From Aurantimicrobium minutum (lineage in GTDB: Bacteria > Actinomycetota > Actinomycetes > Actinomycetales > Microbacteriaceae): a stretch of DNA of 64,000 nt. A program made the translations under genes and the position numbers. The number at the start of each line of letters is the position of its first letter. The first letter of the stretch is position 1. Location: positions 1 through 64,000 of the forward strand of contig NZ_JARXXV010000002.1 of the NCBI RefSeq assembly GCF_029893825.1, written 5' to 3'. Below, one piece after another: positions 36,910 through 48,086 of the stretch. The notes under the pieces were generated by a model, which did no database searches, was not told where the DNA came from, and worked only from the letters and a program-made list of their open reading frames with translations.

Positions 36910-36980
36910 GAGAAATTTCCTTCCCCAGACTACAAGGGCACGCCAGAACTAGCTGGAGCTCAGCCTGGGCATGAGCAAAC

Positions 36981-36989
36981 TGCTATTAT
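36981..36989 (+). promoter_or_regulatory. Extended -10 promoter candidate for rho
   Basis: TGCTATTAT matches the extended -10 pattern TGnTATAAT at all but one base. There is no good -35, as is usual for extended -10 promoters. It would start transcription near 36996 and give a leader of about 165 bases before rho. Confidence 0.45.
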
Positions 36990-36995
36990 GTAAGT

Positions 36996-37159
36996 GCACC
37001 GGTTGAAGTCGCGAAATCTCGCGAAAGCCTCCCGGAGCATTCACCAGTTCGATTCCGAACTTCTGTAACACCCCATTTCGCACCAGCTCCACACAGCCCA
37101 CATTTTCAATGCAGTGGCTAGGAAAAGCTCGAGTGCTCAAAACTAATAAAGGAGAACTC
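36996..37159 (+). other. Probable rho 5' leader with hairpin
   Basis: This stretch carries no convincing gene. It includes a perfect inverted repeat TCGCGA-aatc-TCGCGA at 37009-37024 and C-rich, A-rich stretches after it, ending in the rho ribosome binding site AAGGAGA (37149-37155). Rho genes in other bacteria are controlled by attenuation in their leaders; such control here is inference. Confidence 0.4.
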
Positions 37160-38932
<1,773 letters not shown>

Positions 38933-38935
38933 GCC

Positions 38936-40015
38936 GTGCTTTCTTCTGTACAAGGCCTTCTCGCCGAGTACGAAGAGCTGCAGGTTCAGCTCTCCGACCC
39001 GGCCGTGCACGCTGACGCTGCACGTTCGAAGAAGCTCAACCGTCGTTATGCCGAGCTCAGTCAGATCAAGGCAGCTTATGAGCAGCTGACCTCACTTGAG
39101 GAAGATCTAGCCGCTGCTAAAGAACTAGCAAAAGAAGACGAAGCTTTCGCTGCTGAAATTCCTGGACTTGAGGAAGCTATTCCTGGAGCTCAAGAGAAGC
39201 TGCGCCGTCTGCTGATCCCACGTGACCCTGATGATGGCCGTGACGTCATCATGGAAATCAAGGGTGGTGAAGGTGGTGCTGAAAGCCAGCTCTTCGTTGC
39301 TGACCTTCTGCGCATGTATCTGCACTACGCCGAGTCCAAGGGGTGGAAGACCGAAGTGCTCGACAAGACCGAATCCGACCTTGGTGGTTACAAGGACGTT
39401 CAAGTTGCCATCAAGGGCAACTCGAACGACCCAGCACAGGGTGTCTGGGCACACCTGAAGTATGAAGGTGGCGTGCACCGCGTTCAGCGTGTGCCCGCAA
39501 CCGAGTCTCAAGGTCGTATCCACACCTCTGCTGCAGGTGTGTTGGTCTTCCCCGAAGTTGATGAGCCTGAAGAAGTGCAGATCAACCAGAACGACCTCAA
39601 GATTGATGTCTATCGATCAAGTGGCCCTGGTGGTCAGTCCGTGAACACCACTGACTCCGCCGTTCGTATTACCCACCTTCCCACGGGAATCGTGGTGTCG
39701 ATGCAGAACGAAAAGAGCCAGCTGCAGAACCGTGAAGCCGGTATGCGTGTGCTTCGTGCACGTATCCTTGCTCGTCAGCAGGAAGAAGCTGCAGCGGAAG
39801 CAAGCGCGGCTCGTAAAGAACAGATCCGCACTGTGGACCGTTCAGAGCGTATTCGTACCTACAACTTCCCAGAAAACCGTATTGCTGACCACCGCACTGG
39901 TTACAAGTCTTACGACCTTGACCGTGTGATGGATGGGGCTATTGAGCCTGTGATTCAGTCATGCATCTCGGCGGACGAAGAATCGCGCTTGGCTGCTTTG
40001 GGCGACCAAAACTAG
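38936..40015 (+). CDS. prfA: Peptide chain release factor 1
   Basis: A 359-residue factor reading UAA and UAG. A coiled N-terminal domain is followed by the [11 protein letters not shown] motif, the PAT-type codon reader [12 protein letters not shown], and [11 protein letters not shown] with the GGQ that drives peptidyl-tRNA hydrolysis. GTG 38936 has AAGGAGGA (38921-38928) seven bases upstream, overlapping the end of rho. The GGQ Gln is the target of PrmC, whose gene lies 5 kb downstream rather than next door. Confidence 0.97.
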   Translation: MLSSVQGLLAEYEELQVQLSDPAVHADAARSKKLNRRYAELSQIKAAYEQLTSLEEDLAAAKELAKEDEAFAAEIPGLEEAIPGAQEKLRRLLIPRDPDDGRDVIMEIKGGEGGAESQLFVADLLRMYLHYAESKGWKTEVLDKTESDLGGYKDVQVAIKGNSNDPAQGVWAHLKYEGGVHRVQRVPATESQGRIHTSAAGVLVFPEVDEPEEVQINQNDLKIDVYRSSGPGGQSVNTTDSAVRITHLPTGIVVSMQNEKSQLQNREAGMRVLRARILARQQEEAAAEASAARKEQIRTVDRSERIRTYNFPENRIADHRTGYKSYDLDRVMDGAIEPVIQSCISADEESRLAALGDQN

Positions 40016-40035
40016 TTCAGAACTAGACTCAAATC

Positions 40036-41184
40036 ATGTCTGCAAGCGATGCAATGACACCGATTCTTTTCTCGGTGCCATTTCGCGCGCCTGCAGCACC
40101 AGGAAACCTCGCAGCGGTCATCGCGTCAGATCATGTCCATGGTGATGGTCCTTTCACGAAGTCTGCATCGGCAAAATTAGTTGAGCTCACGGGTTCACCT
40201 TCGGTTCTGCTGACTACTTCAGGTACTGCTGCTCTAGAGATGGCTGTTCGTCTTCTGGGTATTGGCGAAGGCGATGAGGTTATTGTTCCGAGCTTTACTT
40301 TCTCTTCAGGTGCAGCTTCTATCGTTGCTGCCGGGGGAGTGCCTGTCTTTGTTGACATCGAGGGTGACAGCGGAAACGTAGACCCGGCACAGGTTGAAGC
40401 TGCGATTACGCCCAAAACCAAGGCTATCTCTGTCATGCACTACGGCGGTGTTCCAGCGGACATGGACGCCATCATGGCGATCTCACGAAAGCACAACATT
40501 CCTGTCATCGAAGACAATGCTCACGGTCTGGCAGTGAAGTCAAGGTTCGGTGCTCTCGGAACCATTGGTTCTGTAGCTATCCAGAGTTTCCATGACACCA
40601 AGAATGTTCACTGCGGTGAAGGTGGTGCAGTTCTAATCAACGATGCTACGTTGACAGAACCTGCAGAAATCATGCGAGAAAAGGGAACTAACCGTTCCAA
40701 GTTCCTTCGCGGCCAGGTGGACAAATACACCTGGGTGGATTGGGGTTCCAGTTATCTTCCCTCAGAGTTGAATGCAGCTGTGCTCGACGCCCAGCTGGAT
40801 GCCTTTGAGGGCATCCAGGAGCGTCGATTCCAGATTTGGAACACCTACGCGGCTGAACTTTCACAGTGGGCCATGGACCTTGGTGGCTCTGTGATGAACC
40901 CCGCAGAGGGTGAGCACGCAGCTCACGTCTTCTTCGTCCTGATGCCTAACCAAGAAGTGCGTGATGCACTGCTGGAACACTTACGCGCGCATGGCGTTAT
41001 TGGCACTTTCCACTATGTGCCCTTGCACTCCAGCCCAGCAGGTCAGAAGTATGGCCGAACTGTGGGGTCCATGGAGAAGACAGATTCTTTCGCTGGTCGT
41101 CTAGCCCGTTTGCCCTTGTGGCCAGGCATGACAGTTGAACAAGTGGCATATGTCATCGAGACCGTGAAGGCATTCCGCCCCTAA
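40036..41184 (+). CDS. wecE: dTDP-4-amino-4,6-dideoxygalactose transaminase
   Basis: A 382-residue DegT-family PLP enzyme (RffA/WecE) putting an amine on C4 of dTDP-4-keto-6-deoxyglucose to give dTDP-Fuc4N. SGTAALEMAVRLL, VIEDNAHGL, SFHDTKNVHCGEGGA with the PLP Lys, and the highly specific EKGTNRSKFLRGQVDKYTW...SSYLPSEL block leave little doubt about the family. It begins 20 bases after prfA and overlaps the next glycosyltransferase (TAATG). In enterobacteria WecE serves common antigen; here it probably supplies Fuc4N for a surface glycan. Confidence 0.92.
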   Translation: MSASDAMTPILFSVPFRAPAAPGNLAAVIASDHVHGDGPFTKSASAKLVELTGSPSVLLTTSGTAALEMAVRLLGIGEGDEVIVPSFTFSSGAASIVAAGGVPVFVDIEGDSGNVDPAQVEAAITPKTKAISVMHYGGVPADMDAIMAISRKHNIPVIEDNAHGLAVKSRFGALGTIGSVAIQSFHDTKNVHCGEGGAVLINDATLTEPAEIMREKGTNRSKFLRGQVDKYTWVDWGSSYLPSELNAAVLDAQLDAFEGIQERRFQIWNTYAAELSQWAMDLGGSVMNPAEGEHAAHVFFVLMPNQEVRDALLEHLRAHGVIGTFHYVPLHSSPAGQKYGRTVGSMEKTDSFAGRLARLPLWPGMTVEQVAYVIETVKAFRP

Positions 41185-42431
41185 TGTCAGTGCTCAAACG
41201 TGCTTCTGACATGCTCAAGTATGAGGGCGTGAAGTCCACTGCATGGCGTGGGGCGAAGTGGTTGACCTCGAGGTCAAATCCCTTCGAAGAAGTACCTCTA
41301 GCAACAGTGTTCAAACAAGATGTTCTGGCCGTGGACTGGACACAAGATCGCGACTTCAAAGCTGAAAAGCCTGTCAAACCCGGCGGCAAGCCTCAAATTG
41401 CCTGGGTTATTTCTCCTCCGGGACGCTCCAGCGGCGGACACCAGAATGCCTACTTGTTCATGGAATTCTTAGAGCAAGCAGGCTACGAAATCACGATCTT
41501 TTTGTATTCAGCAGGTGCCTATCCCAAGGTGAGTGTTGAAGGTGTCAAGCACATGCTTTCCACCAACTCGGGCTATCCCAAGCTCAACGCTGAGTACCGG
41601 ATGTATGACCCAGAAACGGGTCTGACGGGTGACTTTGACGTCATTGTGGCAACCGACTGGGCAACTGCCTATGCTGCGTGGCGATATAAACGCAACATCC
41701 CCAGGATTTATTGGGTTCTCGACTTTGAACCCTACTTCTTCCCAGCAGGTCCTGACTATGTTGTGGCAGAAAACTCTTATCGCTTGGGATACCACGGAAT
41801 CACGATCGGTTCGTGGCTTGCCGCGAAGCTGAAGCGTGATTACGGCATGCCGACGGACTTTTATGAATATGCCGTAGATGCTGCTCGCTACACCCGCACC
41901 AACGATGCCAAGCGCAATGAAATCTTGTTTTATGCCCGCCCCACGACTCCACGTCGTGGCACAGAGTTTGGACTTCTAGTTCTGGAAGAAGTTCACCGCC
42001 GCCGCCCTGACATCGTTATCAACATTGCTGGCTGGGATATGTCTAAGGCGGGAATTGAATTCCCGTTTGTAAACCACGGAACATTGCAGGTTTCACAGCT
42101 TCCAGAGCTTTATAACCGCTGTGGTGCTGCACTCGTGCTGTCGCTGACGTGTATGTCGTTGCTTCCGTTGGAAGTCATGGCCTGTGGCGTTGTTCCTGTA
42201 GTCAACGATGGTGAAAACACCCGTATGACTCTGCGAGATGACCCACGTATTGAGTTTGTGCCCATGTCTCCTGCACTCATGGCTGACCGCATCATTGCTG
42301 CTCTTGATCGCCCCGATCAGGTTGAATACTCACGCTCGCTGGCGAAGTCCGCAGAGGGTGGGTCCTGGAATGACGCTGGCTCTCAGGTTGTGGCCATGTT
42401 CGACAAAATCATCAAGCGCAAGAAGAAGTAA
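41184..42431 (+). CDS. WsaF-like GT4 glycosyltransferase
   Basis: A 415-residue GT-B enzyme. After an N-terminal extension, WVISPPGRSSGGHQNAYLF opens the acceptor domain, RIYWVLDFEPYFFP and GYHGITIGSWLA follow, and FYARPTTPRRGTEFGLLVLEE starts the donor domain. LLPLEVMACGVVPVV ends the substrate site. This is the pattern of the WsaF rhamnosyltransferase of Geobacillus and relatives. ATG overlaps the wecE stop, and its stop overlaps the next gene, so three glycan genes are tightly coupled. Confidence 0.85.
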   Translation: MSVLKRASDMLKYEGVKSTAWRGAKWLTSRSNPFEEVPLATVFKQDVLAVDWTQDRDFKAEKPVKPGGKPQIAWVISPPGRSSGGHQNAYLFMEFLEQAGYEITIFLYSAGAYPKVSVEGVKHMLSTNSGYPKLNAEYRMYDPETGLTGDFDVIVATDWATAYAAWRYKRNIPRIYWVLDFEPYFFPAGPDYVVAENSYRLGYHGITIGSWLAAKLKRDYGMPTDFYEYAVDAARYTRTNDAKRNEILFYARPTTPRRGTEFGLLVLEEVHRRRPDIVINIAGWDMSKAGIEFPFVNHGTLQVSQLPELYNRCGAALVLSLTCMSLLPLEVMACGVVPVVNDGENTRMTLRDDPRIEFVPMSPALMADRIIAALDRPDQVEYSRSLAKSAEGGSWNDAGSQVVAMFDKIIKRKKK

Positions 42432-43423
42432 TGCCCCTCGTTACTCCAGAGGATAAGAAGACGGTTGATTCAACCGTCTTCATTCCTACCTTCAACGGTG
42501 AGAAATATCTTGATCGACTACTTCACGCCGTTGAGTCTCAGGACTTTGCAGGCAACTTTGAAATCCTCATCATCGACTCGGGTTCCAGTGATGCCACCCT
42601 CGACATCATTGGCACACACCCAGCAGTTCGACTCGTTGAGATACCTGGTTCAGAGTTTGGTCACGGCAAGACGCGTAACTTGGCTGCCAAGCTGGCCCGT
42701 GGAACGAACATTGCCTATTTGAGCCATGATGCGATCCCTGCAAAAAACACATGGCTTACCAACATCACAGCCCCGCTAGATCCTCAGGGATTGGACTGTG
42801 TTGGAGTGGTGGGCAAACACATTGCCAGGTCGAACTGCTCACCATTGCTCAAGTATGAAATTGACGGAGTATTCAGGTCCTGCGGCCCTGACGGTGAGAC
42901 CACCGTGATTGATGGTGCGTTGTCAAAGACCCATGAGCTCACTCCAGGTGAGTTGTTCTACTCCGATGTGAACTCTGCTACCCGCCGAGACTTCTTACTG
43001 AACGTGATTTCCTATCGTGATGTGAATTACTCAGAAGACATGGCATTTGCTCGGGATCTGTTGGAAGCTGGTTACCGCAAGGCGTATGCAGCAACAGCAA
43101 TTGTTGAACACTCAAACGATGTGACTTTTAGCGAATACGGCAAACGCATCTTTGATGAAAACCTTGGCATGCGTCGCGTGGGAGAAGGACGCCAGTCATT
43201 GTCCTGGATTCAAGCCAAACTTCGCGCCGTGAGAGATGTGTTGGTGTGTTGGGGCAAGATTCTTCGAGATAGCGATTACAGCTTTTGGGCCAAAGTGCAC
43301 TGGATGTGTGTGAACCCTGCCTATGCCTGGACAAAGTGGGTGAATATTCACCGCGCACTCAACGTTTCGCTGGATGACCACAAGAAGATTGCGAAGTATT
43401 CGCTCGAAGCTTCGCGTGCCTAG
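42431..43423 (+). CDS. Family 2 glycosyltransferase
   Basis: A 330-residue GT-A enzyme. VFIPTFNGEKYLDRLL, ILIIDSGSSDATL and AYLSHDAIPA supply nucleotide and metal sites. FYSDVNSATRRDFLLNVISYRDVNYSEDMAFARDL is the acceptor and catalytic stretch, close to RfbF/WbbL-like rhamnosyltransferases. Late, Trp-rich KVHWMCVNPAYAWTKW may attach to the membrane. ATG overlaps the WsaF-like stop (TAATG). It is convergent with cysE. Confidence 0.85.
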   Translation: MPLVTPEDKKTVDSTVFIPTFNGEKYLDRLLHAVESQDFAGNFEILIIDSGSSDATLDIIGTHPAVRLVEIPGSEFGHGKTRNLAAKLARGTNIAYLSHDAIPAKNTWLTNITAPLDPQGLDCVGVVGKHIARSNCSPLLKYEIDGVFRSCGPDGETTVIDGALSKTHELTPGELFYSDVNSATRRDFLLNVISYRDVNYSEDMAFARDLLEAGYRKAYAATAIVEHSNDVTFSEYGKRIFDENLGMRRVGEGRQSLSWIQAKLRAVRDVLVCWGKILRDSDYSFWAKVHWMCVNPAYAWTKWVNIHRALNVSLDDHKKIAKYSLEASRA

Positions 43424-43426
43424 AAG

Positions 43427-43445
43427 GTTTATCTCTTAGATAAAC
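43427..43445. terminator. Possible bidirectional terminator hairpin
   Basis: GTTTATCT at 43427-43434 and AGATAAAC at 43438-43445 form an eight-base stem with a three-base loop between the convergent GT2 and cysE genes, overlapping the cysE stop. It is AT-rich and lacks a clear T-run, so it is tentative. Confidence 0.35.
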
Positions 43446-44020
43446 ATCGCGGGGTCAACCCACGCGCGACCACTGTCTTCAACAGCCTCACCAGGAACAG
43501 CAACCTTGCCATTGCGTGGCTTAGCAATACCTGGGATGCCCACAACTTGCGAGTCTGCTGGCACATCCTTCACCACAACAGCATTGGCGCCAATGGCGCT
43601 GTTGTGGCCAACAGTGAGTGGGCCCAGAATCTTGGCGCCAGCACCAATAGTGACGTTGTTTTCTATGGTGGGGTGGCGCTTACCCTGCGCAAGTGAACGC
43701 CCACCAAGTGTGACGCCGTGATAAATCATCACGTCGTCACCGATCTCTGCAGTTTCACCAATGACCACGCCCATGCCGTGGTCAATGAAGAAGCGACGCC
43801 CAATGGTGGCACCTGGGTGAATTTCTACACCGGTCCAAAAGCGTGTGCATTGTGATCCCACGCGGGCTATGAACTTGAATCCGTGATTCCAGAGCCAGTG
43901 GTGCAAGCGATGTGCCCAGACAGCATGAAGACCTGAGGCAACAACCCACGTCTCAAACGACGAGCGTGCTGCTGGGTCGTGTGAGCGCGCGTTGGCGATG
44001 TCTTCACGGATATTGAGCAT
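43436..44020 (-). CDS. cysE: Serine O-acetyltransferase
   Basis: About 194 residues, the short CysE type with left-handed beta-helix. An N-terminal helical part ([21 protein letters not shown]) precedes hexapeptide repeats: [25 protein letters not shown] with the catalytic His, [22 protein letters not shown] and [12 protein letters not shown]. It acetylates serine for CysK. ATG 44020 is chosen; an in-frame start at 44104 would cover the intergenic hairpin. Downstream of cysK on the same strand, so probably one unit. Confidence 0.93.
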   Translation of the reverse strand: MLNIREDIANARSHDPAARSSFETWVVASGLHAVWAHRLHHWLWNHGFKFIARVGSQCTRFWTGVEIHPGATIGRRFFIDHGMGVVIGETAEIGDDVMIYHGVTLGGRSLAQGKRHPTIENNVTIGAGAKILGPLTVGHNSAIGANAVVVKDVPADSQVVGIPGIAKPRNGKVAVPGEAVEDSGRAWVDPAMFI

Positions 44021-44064
44021 AAGAACTACAAGGCTACCGAATGCTGGAGTATTCCCCGAACACG

Positions 44065-44100
44065 ACAGAAGCCGCACAGCTGATGCTGAGCGGCTTCTGT
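44065..44100 (-). terminator. Strong hairpin between cysK and cysE
   Basis: ACAGAAGCCGC at 44065-44075 pairs perfectly with GCGGCTTCTGT at 44090-44100, an 11-base stem with a 14-base loop. It lies just after the cysK stop and before cysE. No T-run follows, so it may lower cysE expression, stabilise the cysK message or act as a partial terminator. Confidence 0.55.
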
Positions 44101-44116
44101 TCACCTTGGTGAGGGA

Positions 44117-45052
44117 TTAGTCCTTGAAAGGTTCCCACAGTGCGGTGGAGACGTAGCGCTCGCCATAGTCGCAGACGATGGCGACGATGGTCTTGCCTGC
44201 GTTCTCTGGGCGCTTGGCAACCTGAGATGCTGCATAGAAGATAGCTCCGGTGGAGATACCAGCCAAGATGCCCTCTTCTGCTGCGAGGCGGCGTGCGTAC
44301 TCAATCGACTGGTCGAAGTTTACGTCGAAGACCTCGTCGTAGACGGTGGTGTCGAGGATGGGTGGTACGAAGTTCGCACCGATTCCCTGGATCTTGTGAG
44401 GGCCAGGTGCTCCACCGTTGAGGATGGGGGACTCTTCAGGCTCAACAGCAATGATCTGGATGTTGGGGTTGAGTTCCTTCAGGCGTGATCCGGTACCAGT
44501 GATGGTTCCACCGGTACCAACACCTGCAATGAAGATGTCTACCTTGCCGTCAGTGTCTGCCCAGATTTCTTCAGCAGTGGTGGCGCGGTGAATTGCAGGG
44601 TTGGCTGCGTTCTCGAACTGGCGAGCCAGGATTGCACCGGGGGTGTTAGCCACGATCTCTTCAGCGCGAGAAACAGCACCGCGCATACCCTCAGAACCGG
44701 GAGTGAGGACAACTTCTGCGCCGTATGCGCGCACCAGCACGCGGCGCTCGATGCTCATGGTCTCTGGCATGGTCAAGATGACCTTGTAGCCGCGAGCAGC
44801 ACCCACGAGTGCAAGAGCGATACCGGTGTTTCCGGAGGTTCCCTCCACGATGGTTCCACCTGGCTTGAGTTCACCAGACTTCTCGGCAGCGTCAATGATT
44901 GCCTTACCCAGGCGGTCCTTAACGGAGTTGCCGGGGTTGTAGAACTCGAGCTTGGCGTAAACCGTGGCTCCAGCGCCTTCGGTTAGACGGTTGATGCGTA
45001 CCAGCGGAGTGTTGCCGGTGACGTCAGTGATGTTGTCATACAGACGAGCCAC
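44117..45052 (-). CDS. cysK: Cysteine synthase A
   Basis: A 311-residue PLP enzyme making cysteine from O-acetylserine and sulfide. [11 protein letters not shown] holds the PLP Lys, [13 protein letters not shown] the substrate loop, [12 protein letters not shown] the phosphate-binding loop. The start is GTG 45052 ([20 protein letters not shown]). It is divergent from prmC and followed by a hairpin and cysE. Both cysteine genes are inverted relative to the surrounding housekeeping block. Confidence 0.96.
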   Translation of the reverse strand: MARLYDNITDVTGNTPLVRINRLTEGAGATVYAKLEFYNPGNSVKDRLGKAIIDAAEKSGELKPGGTIVEGTSGNTGIALALVGAARGYKVILTMPETMSIERRVLVRAYGAEVVLTPGSEGMRGAVSRAEEIVANTPGAILARQFENAANPAIHRATTAEEIWADTDGKVDIFIAGVGTGGTITGTGSRLKELNPNIQIIAVEPEESPILNGGAPGPHKIQGIGANFVPPILDTTVYDEVFDVNFDQSIEYARRLAAEEGILAGISTGAIFYAASQVAKRPENAGKTIVAIVCDYGERYVSTALWEPFKD

Positions 45053-45152
45053 GATGAACCTGTTTCTCTATAGATGGGGTGGTACTAAAGCGTTCTTTGA
45101 TTATGTGGCACGCACACACAACACACCTAGTTCTGTTACGTTCAAAGACATT

Positions 45153-46052
45153 ATGAATTCTTCTGCGCATGCCGACGACATTGCCCTGGCTGACCTTCGT
45201 CAGTGGGCAATGTCGTCTTTGAGTTCTGCAGGGATTCTCGAATCGGATGTGGATGCCGAGCTGCTCATTGGTCACGTGCTGGGTTTGAGTAGGGGAGAAG
45301 TCGCTTCCAAGCTCGTAACCGGCTTTGTCGTACCGGGTGAATCTGCTGTGGCAATTCGCCAGCTGGTAGACCGCCGTGCTGGGCGTGAGCCTTTGCAACA
45401 CATCTTGGGGGTCGCCTGGTTTAGGTCATTGACGCTTCAGGTTGGCCCAGGCGTCTTTGTTCCGCGCCCAGAAACGGAACAACTTGCCGGAATGGCGATT
45501 GATGCACTGCGTTCTCTGGCGGATCCTTCACCCATTGGTGTGGATTTGGGAACAGGCTCAGGTGCGATTGCTCTAGCCATGGCAACTGAGGTTCCCCACG
45601 CCCAGATTTATGCCGTGGAGAAAAGCCCAGAAGCTTTGCCCTGGACGAGTAAGAACTTCAGCGCACTCGGTGGCCATAACGCTCACCTGGTTCCTGGTGA
45701 CTTGGCTGGAGAAGAGTTGTTGTCCACGTTCCCTGAGCTGGAAGGCTCGGTAGCAGTAATTGCTTCTAATCCTCCCTACATTCCAGTTGGCGCTATTCCT
45801 CGCGATCTTGAGGTGCAATTGTTTGACCCTGCCCTTGCTTTATATGGAGGCCAGGACGGACTCGACGTTGTTCGCCAGGTGTCACAGGTTGCTCTTGTTC
45901 TTGGACGCCCTGGTACTCAGCTCATGCTTGAACACGGTGAATTACAGGGCGCAGATATTCGAGAAATTCTCAGCGCGGATGGCTGGAGGGCAACCGCCAC
46001 ACATCGCGACCTCACCGGTCGCGACCGCTACACCACTGCAACCCGCCCGTAG
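45153..46052 (+). CDS. prmC: Release factor glutamine N5-methyltransferase
   Basis: About 299 residues methylating the GGQ Gln of release factors. N-terminal helical domain, then the linker REPLQHILGVAWFRSLTLQVGPGVFVPRPETE, SAM-binding VDLGTGSGAIALAMA at about 180-195 and catalytic SNPPYIP. Late, ALYGGQDGLDVVR is typical. ATG 45153 is chosen; the longer open frame to 44964 overlaps cysK antisense. No strong ribosome binding site is visible. tsaC starts 12 bases downstream. Confidence 0.94.
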   Translation: MNSSAHADDIALADLRQWAMSSLSSAGILESDVDAELLIGHVLGLSRGEVASKLVTGFVVPGESAVAIRQLVDRRAGREPLQHILGVAWFRSLTLQVGPGVFVPRPETEQLAGMAIDALRSLADPSPIGVDLGTGSGAIALAMATEVPHAQIYAVEKSPEALPWTSKNFSALGGHNAHLVPGDLAGEELLSTFPELEGSVAVIASNPPYIPVGAIPRDLEVQLFDPALALYGGQDGLDVVRQVSQVALVLGRPGTQLMLEHGELQGADIREILSADGWRATATHRDLTGRDRYTTATRP

Positions 46053-46064
46053 ACTAAATGCGTT

Positions 46065-46742
46065 ATGTCTCGCATCTATGACTGCTCGGATAATTCCGAA
46101 CTCCTAACCGGTATGCGGCTTGCTCGGCAAGCCGTCGCCAAGGGGCAGTTAGTTGTAATTCCCACAGACACCGTCTATGGCGTGGGGGCAAATGCATTCA
46201 GTCCAGAAGCAGTGCAACTTCTTCTGGAAGCTAAGGGTCGTGGTCGCCAGTCACCACCACCGGTGTTGATGCCTTCGTCAGCAACTATGGATGGTCTGGC
46301 GCAAAACATTCCTGACCAGGTTCGTGCTTTGGCGGATGCTTTCTGGCCCGGTGGTCTCACCATCGTGTTGGAAGCACAGCCTTCCCTTGCCTGGGATCTG
46401 GGTGACACCAATGGCACGGTTGCCGTGCGTGTTCCAGCACACCCTGTTGCTCTCGAACTTCTCGCTGAGACGGGGCCTTTGGCCGTGTCCTCGGCAAACC
46501 TGACTGGCCAACCTGCAGCAACTACTGCTGCTGGTGCTCATGACCAACTTGGTGCTCGCGTGGAGGTTTACCTCGACGGGGGAGAAGCAACCGAAGGAAT
46601 GGCGTCGACCATCATTGATGCCACTGCTCTTTCACGTGGTGCTGGTGGTATTCGCATTCTTCGTGACGGTGTCGTTAGTGCTGCGCAATTGCGCGAGGTT
46701 ATTGGAGATGCTCTCGAGCCCTCGACAGATGCGGTGGGCTAG
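46065..46742 (+). CDS. tsaC: L-threonylcarbamoyladenylate synthase
   Basis: A 225-residue YrdC/Sua5 protein making threonylcarbamoyl-AMP for the t6A37 tRNA modification. VVIPTDTVYGVGANAFSPEAV near the N-terminus, LEAKGRGRQSPPPVLM (the KxR(x)nP motif with a slight variant), FWPGGLTIVL, VAVRVPAHP and PLAVSSANLTGQPA are family marks. ATG follows the prmC stop by 12 bases; the WecA gene follows by three. Confidence 0.94.
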   Translation: MSRIYDCSDNSELLTGMRLARQAVAKGQLVVIPTDTVYGVGANAFSPEAVQLLLEAKGRGRQSPPPVLMPSSATMDGLAQNIPDQVRALADAFWPGGLTIVLEAQPSLAWDLGDTNGTVAVRVPAHPVALELLAETGPLAVSSANLTGQPAATTAAGAHDQLGARVEVYLDGGEATEGMASTIIDATALSRGAGGIRILRDGVVSAAQLREVIGDALEPSTDAVG

Positions 46743-46745
46743 CTC

Positions 46746-48086
46746 ATGTTGATGCTGGCCTTGATGGCTTTTGCCTCGGCAGTGGTGACCTTTGGGTTTT
46801 CCTATGTCATTCGCCGATTGAGCCTCAAATACAAGCTTTATCCCAAGATCCGCGAACGTGACGTTCACACCCGCCCCACCCCTCGTTTGGGTGGCGTGGC
46901 AATGTTTTTGGGAATCGTTATTTCGTTTGCTGTTGCCAGTCAAATCCCATTCTTTAAAGTTATTTTTGCTGACCCTGGGCCAGTCTGGGCAATCATGGGC
47001 GGCGCATTTCTGATTGTTGTTATTGGTGTACTCGATGACATATGGGATCTGGACTGGACAATCAAGCTGGCAGCTCAGTTGGGTGTGGCAGCACTTGTTG
47101 CCTGGCAGGGTGTTCAGATTTTGTCGCTGCCTATTGGTGGCATCACAGTGGGTTCTCCCACCATGTCATTCCTCATTACAATCTTTGCGATTGTATTAGT
47201 GATGAATGCCGTGAACTTTATTGACGGACTTGATGGTCTGGTAGCAGGTGTCTCGCTGATTTCTAATGGCGTCTTCCTGATTTATAGCTACTTGCTAGCC
47301 CGTGAAACCAGCCCCTCCAATTACTTCAACCTCGCGTCACTGATTGCTGCTGTATTGGTTGGTGCGTGTGCTGGGTTCTTGCCATTTAACTGGCATCGTG
47401 CGCGCCTGTTCATGGGAGATGCCGGCTCCATGCTGGTGGGTCTCCTCATGGCGGTGGCCGGTATTGCAGTGACTGGGCAGATTGACCCTGGACAAGTAAA
47501 CCCAGATGGCTTGGGTAAGTCTCAGTTGCTTCCTGCGTTCTTGCCCATCATGCTTCCCTTTGCCATCTTGCTGTTGCCATTGGCTGACTTCTCACTTGCT
47601 GTGCTGCGCCGCGTAAGTGCTGGAAAGTCTCCCTTTACGGCAGACCGCAAGCACTTACACCACCGCTTGCTGGATATGGGCCACTCCCACCTCCAGGCAG
47701 TGCTCATTCTTTACAGCTGGACAGCGGTGGTCTCTATCGGCTTCCTGCTGTTCTTTATTGTGAAGCCCTATGCCATTGCCGTGGTGTTCTTGATCGTAGG
47801 AACCATTGTCAGTGCCGTGTTGACCATCCTGCCTTTGACCAGGCGCCAGCGGGTGGAGAAGACGATTCAGTCGCTCAAGAACGATGCCGTCTTGGCCGAA
47901 TATGACCCACTCGATGCAGCCAGTAACAAGTTTGCAGACGATGTTCCCGTTCCTGCCGAGGAAGTTATTGCTGGTGCTACCGGCCAGATTGATCTGGGTG
48001 GAATTGTGAAACGTGGTTCTGCCAAGAATGCTGCACCTAAGTTTTCTGCACCTAATTTTGCTGATGAGAAAGAAACCGACAAGTAG
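46746..48086 (+). CDS. wecA: Undecaprenyl-phosphate GlcNAc-1-phosphate transferase (WecA/TagO/Rfe type)
   Basis: A 446-residue polytopic membrane enzyme with about eleven helices. It moves GlcNAc-1-phosphate to undecaprenyl phosphate, starting surface glycan synthesis. HTRPTPRLGG near residue 39, VLDDIWDLDW with the catalytic Asp pair, NAVNFIDGLDGLVAG (Mg site), and FMGDAGSMLVG followed by DRKHLHHRLLDMGHSH (HxHH) are diagnostic. The last 80 residues are a cytoplasmic low-complexity tail. ATG 46746 is used; ATG 46752 is possible. It is likely the initiating enzyme for the island glycan. Confidence 0.93.
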   Translation: MLMLALMAFASAVVTFGFSYVIRRLSLKYKLYPKIRERDVHTRPTPRLGGVAMFLGIVISFAVASQIPFFKVIFADPGPVWAIMGGAFLIVVIGVLDDIWDLDWTIKLAAQLGVAALVAWQGVQILSLPIGGITVGSPTMSFLITIFAIVLVMNAVNFIDGLDGLVAGVSLISNGVFLIYSYLLARETSPSNYFNLASLIAAVLVGACAGFLPFNWHRARLFMGDAGSMLVGLLMAVAGIAVTGQIDPGQVNPDGLGKSQLLPAFLPIMLPFAILLLPLADFSLAVLRRVSAGKSPFTADRKHLHHRLLDMGHSHLQAVLILYSWTAVVSIGFLLFFIVKPYAIAVVFLIVGTIVSAVLTILPLTRRQRVEKTIQSLKNDAVLAEYDPLDAASNKFADDVPVPAEEVIAGATGQIDLGGIVKRGSAKNAAPKFSAPNFADEKETDK

